From: Alistipes sp.
Lineage (GTDB): Bacteria; Bacteroidota; Bacteroidia; Bacteroidales; Rikenellaceae
Assembly (NCBI GenBank): GCA_017380955.1
Contig: JAFOCZ010000048.1
Coordinates: 1-8,403 of the forward strand
DNA: 8,403 nt
Reading direction: 5' to 3'
The notes beneath the pieces are model-generated. The model was not told the origin of the DNA and made no database searches. It saw only the letters and a list, made by a program, of their open reading frames with translations. Below are positions 5,931 to 8,403 of this stretch, in pieces; position 1 is the first letter of the stretch, and each line of letters opens with the position of its first letter. A program made the translations under genes and the position numbers.

Positions 5931-8051
5931 TTATTTGTTAGCAATTACATAACCGTATGCTGGGAGCGTCACCACCATTGAGCCACGCTCTATCATCTCC
6001 ACGTTAGCACCCTCGGTAGCGATGGCAACCTTAACATCCTCGCACTCCACGATCTCAGGCATTACAACCTCGATACGCTTCTCCGTGCCACGAACGTTCA
6101 TAGCAACAACTGCCCACTCACCCATATAGTGACGCAAGAACACCCACGCCTCGTCATCTACATACAACGTGCGGAAGTCGCCATACATCAAAGGCATAGA
6201 CGAGCGACGGTACTTCAACAACGCCTGAGTCTGTGCGTACTCCTTCATCTGGTAGTCGTTGTAACCCTCGAAGGTCATCATATCGCGGTTGTCAGGGTCG
6301 TTAGCACCTGGAACACCATACTCATCACCCTGGTAGATACAAGGCACACCAGGAACTGTGGTGATGATAGCCTTCAACAACTGCAAACCTGCGTGACCCT
6401 TATCCATATCACCTACTACAACCTCGCGGTGCCAGCCCTCAGCCTTGTCGTCGATACCCCACAAAGGCATATCGCCACCAGCCAACGAGATGAAACGTGG
6501 CTTGTCGTGGTTACCGGTGATGTTACCCATAGTGTGGTGTGAGCCATACGCAGCCTCCGACTCCTCTACGGTAGCGGCGATAAGACGCATAGAGCGACCA
6601 TCATCGACGATAACATCGCGTGAGTTGTGGTAGAGGTTGAAGTCGAACTGCGAGTCAATCATACCGCTCTTAACATACGAGCCGATGAGTTCTACAGAGC
6701 CATAAGTCTCGCCAATCTGCCACATATTACGCTCAGGCATCGCCGACTTCATCTTGTGGGTGAGCATACGCCAGTAGTTCAAAGGAATATGCTTGCACGC
6801 ATCGTGACGATAGCCGTCGAACTCGAAGTTCTTAACCCAGTGCAATGCCGAGTCGGTCATAGGTTCACACACCTCCTCACGCTCGAGGTCGAGAGTTGGG
6901 ATATGCTTGTCAAACCAGGTTGTGAGACGCTGCTCATCCCACAAAGCGATATTCTCGCGACCATCAGGCAAGATGAGGTTTGTGGTCCAATCTGGATGCT
7001 CCTGAAGCACAGGAGAGTTGATATGGAGGTGGTTAGCAACGTAGTCGAGGATAACGTTCATATTGCTGCCGTGAGCCGTAGAGAGCATCTCGCGCAACTC
7101 ATCCTCAGTACCGAAACGCTTGTCTACAACGGTGCTGTAGATAGGCCAGTAGCCGTGATAACCCGAGAACTTAGTGTCAGGATTTACATTCTGACCCCAC
7201 GCATCGTAAGGATTCTGTGTGATAGGCGAAATCCAGATTGTTGTAATACCCAAATCCTGGAAGAAGCCATCGTTGATTTTCGCTGTGATACCCGCAAGGT
7301 CACCACCCTGGTAGTCAACCTTATCCAACACCTCTGGAGAGTTAATCTTCCAGTCGTTAGCGGTGTTACCATTGTTGAAACGGTCAATCATCAACGAGTA
7401 CAAAATCTGTGACTGGTGGTCGGTGCGACGGATATCATCGGCATTGGTAACCACCACGCCACGCTGCAAAGGAACGAGGACATCGTTGAAACGACCAGTC
7501 TCCGACGCTGCGAAGATACGTACAACAGAGCGGTCGAAATTCTTAGCCTCGGCAGGGATGGCAACAGAGATAAGCGCACCATCTACCAAAACATCCTCAA
7601 TCACGTTGTTCTGCCATACTGCAACAGCGCCCTTAACACTCTTGTTTGCAAAGACACCTATACGACCCTCAGTTTCCCACATAGTTGACATATAACTACC
7701 CTCGGTATCGCGCTTGCCACCAAGTACTACGATAGAGAGAGGCTTGCCGTCGTGGTATACCTCGATGGTAGATACCAAAGTCTCGGCATCGGTCTTTACC
7801 GCGAACTCCGACCAGTCGCCAGAGAGATTTTCGAGTGTCAAACGCTCGTCAGCGGTTGTGATGTTCTCAGCACCCACCCACTGAGGATAGTAGTCAGTAA
7901 GGTAGTGTGTAGTCTCGCCCTTCGCAATGCCCATAGGCACTACAGGGGCATTGTCGCCAAGTGCGAACTTAGCCTCGTTTGTTGCACAAGAGACCGCCAC
8001 GAATGACAGCGCTGCCACGGCAACAACCTTAAAAATTGATGTAAGTCTCAT
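5931..8051 (-). CDS. GH13 alpha-amylase lipoprotein with extra N-terminal region (SusG-like role)
   Basis: This gene encodes 706 residues. The signal peptide ends in Phe-Val-Ala-Val-Ser-Cys22, a probable lipobox; the residues after it (Ala-Thr-Asn-Glu) are only weakly like a surface-export tag. Residues about 40-205 form a beta-rich region with no motif I can name, possibly an N-terminal immunoglobulin-like or starch-binding domain. The barrel starts near 216 (Ile-Leu-Tyr-Ser-Leu-Met-Ile-Asp-Arg-Phe). Motifs are GYHGYW (His299), LDYVANH (Asp336), GYRHDACKH with nucleophile Asp417 and the Lys-His pair seen in true alpha-amylases, GET with acid/base Glu448, and GNHD with Asp516. A C-terminal beta domain covers about 625-706. 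The B domain is short and has no large insertion like the CBM58 of B. thetaiotaomicron SusG. Expected role: endo-cleavage of starch at the cell envelope. It is the first complete gene of the GH13 run. I found no promoter match in its leader, so it may be co-transcribed with genes to the right. Confidence 0.92.
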   Translation of the reverse strand: MRLTSIFKVVAVAALSFVAVSCATNEAKFALGDNAPVVPMGIAKGETTHYLTDYYPQWVGAENITTADERLTLENLSGDWSEFAVKTDAETLVSTIEVYHDGKPLSIVVLGGKRDTEGSYMSTMWETEGRIGVFANKSVKGAVAVWQNNVIEDVLVDGALISVAIPAEAKNFDRSVVRIFAASETGRFNDVLVPLQRGVVVTNADDIRRTDHQSQILYSLMIDRFNNGNTANDWKINSPEVLDKVDYQGGDLAGITAKINDGFFQDLGITTIWISPITQNPYDAWGQNVNPDTKFSGYHGYWPIYSTVVDKRFGTEDELREMLSTAHGSNMNVILDYVANHLHINSPVLQEHPDWTTNLILPDGRENIALWDEQRLTTWFDKHIPTLDLEREEVCEPMTDSALHWVKNFEFDGYRHDACKHIPLNYWRMLTHKMKSAMPERNMWQIGETYGSVELIGSYVKSGMIDSQFDFNLYHNSRDVIVDDGRSMRLIAATVEESEAAYGSHHTMGNITGNHDKPRFISLAGGDMPLWGIDDKAEGWHREVVVGDMDKGHAGLQLLKAIITTVPGVPCIYQGDEYGVPGANDPDNRDMMTFEGYNDYQMKEYAQTQALLKYRRSSMPLMYGDFRTLYVDDEAWVFLRHYMGEWAVVAMNVRGTEKRIEVVMPEIVECEDVKVAIATEGANVEMIERGSMVVTLPAYGYVIANK

Positions 8052-8103
8052 ATTGTTTGTGTATTAGTTTGTTTTTCCATATATTTTTTCACCCCGTCCT
8101 CCC

Positions 8104-8231
8104 GATTTGTTGTCAGAAGGGGTTAGATTTGGCGATTTGTCGCAGACTGAAAAAGCGGAGTTTACTTGATGTAAATGAGCATTTTTTCAGACAAGCAAAG
8201 CGTCGAAGATAGCCCCTTATCACAACAAATC
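8104..8231. repeat. Large imperfect palindrome (128 bp) between two genes
   Basis: Mirror-image blocks share a centre near 8168: gatttgttgt (8104-8113) with acaacaaatc (8222-8231), aagggg (8117-8122) with cccctt (8213-8218), ctgaaaaa (8147-8154) with tttttcag (8183-8190), and tttac (8161-8165) with gtaaa (8171-8175). The right arm covers the last three codons and the stop of the upstream gene; the left arm ends about 50 bp before the next ATG. It fills nearly the whole intergenic gap. The transcript could fold into a long hairpin acting as terminator, processing or stability element, or the DNA could be a miniature inverted-repeat element. The pairing is seen directly; its function is inferred. 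Confidence 0.65.
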
Positions 8232-8403
8232 ACGCATCCAATTGATTCCGTCGTGAAGGTTATTTCCGTCGGTAAAATCCCAATAGGAGTTATTCTCCCA
8301 CGTAGAGCCATAACCCCACGCTGCGGGATAGGTATACAATCCGAGGCCGTGACCCTGTGCTTTGCCCTCGAGGAGGTCAGGGAGCGACTCCGTTCCCCAG
8401 GTG
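8220..8403 (-). CDS. C-terminal fragment of a GH53-like glycoside hydrolase
   Basis: The last 60 residues and the TGA stop (8220-8222) of a gene that begins beyond the right edge. The tail contains GLGLYTYPAAWG and then GSTWENNSYWDF followed by a Gly-Asn-Asn-Leu turn. This pattern resembles the last barrel strand and closing segment of GH53 endo-beta-1,4-galactanases (Gly-hydrophobic-Tyr/Phe-Trp...Pro-Ala-Trp, then a Trp-Glu-Asn and Asp-Phe segment). The catalytic glutamates are outside the window, so activity cannot be judged. If correct, a beta-galactanase-type fold lies directly before alpha-glucan hydrolases. The alternative is another carbohydrate-active or binding protein with an aromatic-rich C-terminus. 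Coding status is well supported by the uninterrupted frame and its composition; the family call is tentative. Confidence 0.7.
   Translation of the reverse strand, partial: TWGTESLPDLLEGKAQGHGLGLYTYPAAWGYGSTWENNSYWDFTDGNNLHDGINWMRDLL

Noticed and set aside
5915..5944. Ten-codon N-terminal extension of the 465-residue amylase
   Set aside because: It overlaps the end of the upstream gene and places polar residues before a complete lipoprotein signal that begins at the ATG at 5914.
6627..7412. Plus-strand open frame of 261 codons
   Set aside because: It lies wholly antisense to the 706-residue amylase, whose catalytic motifs are intact. The translation has no domain and looks like the mirror of biased codon use.

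Overview
The window comes from a member of the Bacteroidota, most likely the order Bacteroidales. Three things point there: a block of starch-type GH13 glycoside hydrolases sorted to different cell compartments as in Sus-like polysaccharide utilisation loci, a promoter of the Bacteroidetes type (TTTG, 20 bp, TATATTTG), and mostly weak Shine-Dalgarno sequences. The genus cannot be fixed from the sequence. Every gene that can be supported lies on the minus strand, so transcription runs from right to left.

Right end (8403 to 8220): the last 60 codons of a gene whose C-terminus resembles GH53 endo-beta-1,4-galactanases. A 168-bp gap follows. Most of it is a 128-bp imperfect palindrome that also covers the last three codons and stop of that gene.

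Centre (8051 to 1288): four GH13 alpha-glucan hydrolases in a row. They are a 706-residue amylase lipoprotein with an extra N-terminal region; a 465-residue amylase lipoprotein; a paralogue of the second (about 427 residues) with no export signal; and a 621-residue SusA-like neopullulanase/cyclomaltodextrinase with a cleavable signal peptide. All four keep the Asp-Glu-Asp GH13 triad. Gaps are 16 bp between genes 1 and 2 and between genes 3 and 4. Between genes 2 and 3 there is a strong intrinsic-terminator hairpin just before the start of gene 3. The likely division of labour is amylase lipoproteins attacking starch at the cell envelope, the SusA-like enzyme trimming oligosaccharides in the periplasm, and the signal-less enzyme working on maltodextrins in the cytoplasm. 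No susC, susD, susE/F, susB or susR homologue lies in the window; they may be beyond the right edge.

Left part (1287 to 1): a terminator closes the GH13 operon, and its T-run overlaps the promoter of a small exported coiled-coil protein of unknown function (1178 to 726). That gene ends at two tandem hairpins. A gene-free stretch of about 615 bp (111 to 725) follows and holds a second large imperfect palindrome (223 to 346). The window ends inside the first codons of another exported protein (110 to 1).

I saw no rRNA, complete tRNA, CRISPR array, transposase or phage gene. The most unusual items are the in-operon terminator, the exported/cytosolic pair of GH13 paralogues, the two roughly 125-bp palindromes, and the GH53-like neighbour in an alpha-glucan locus.
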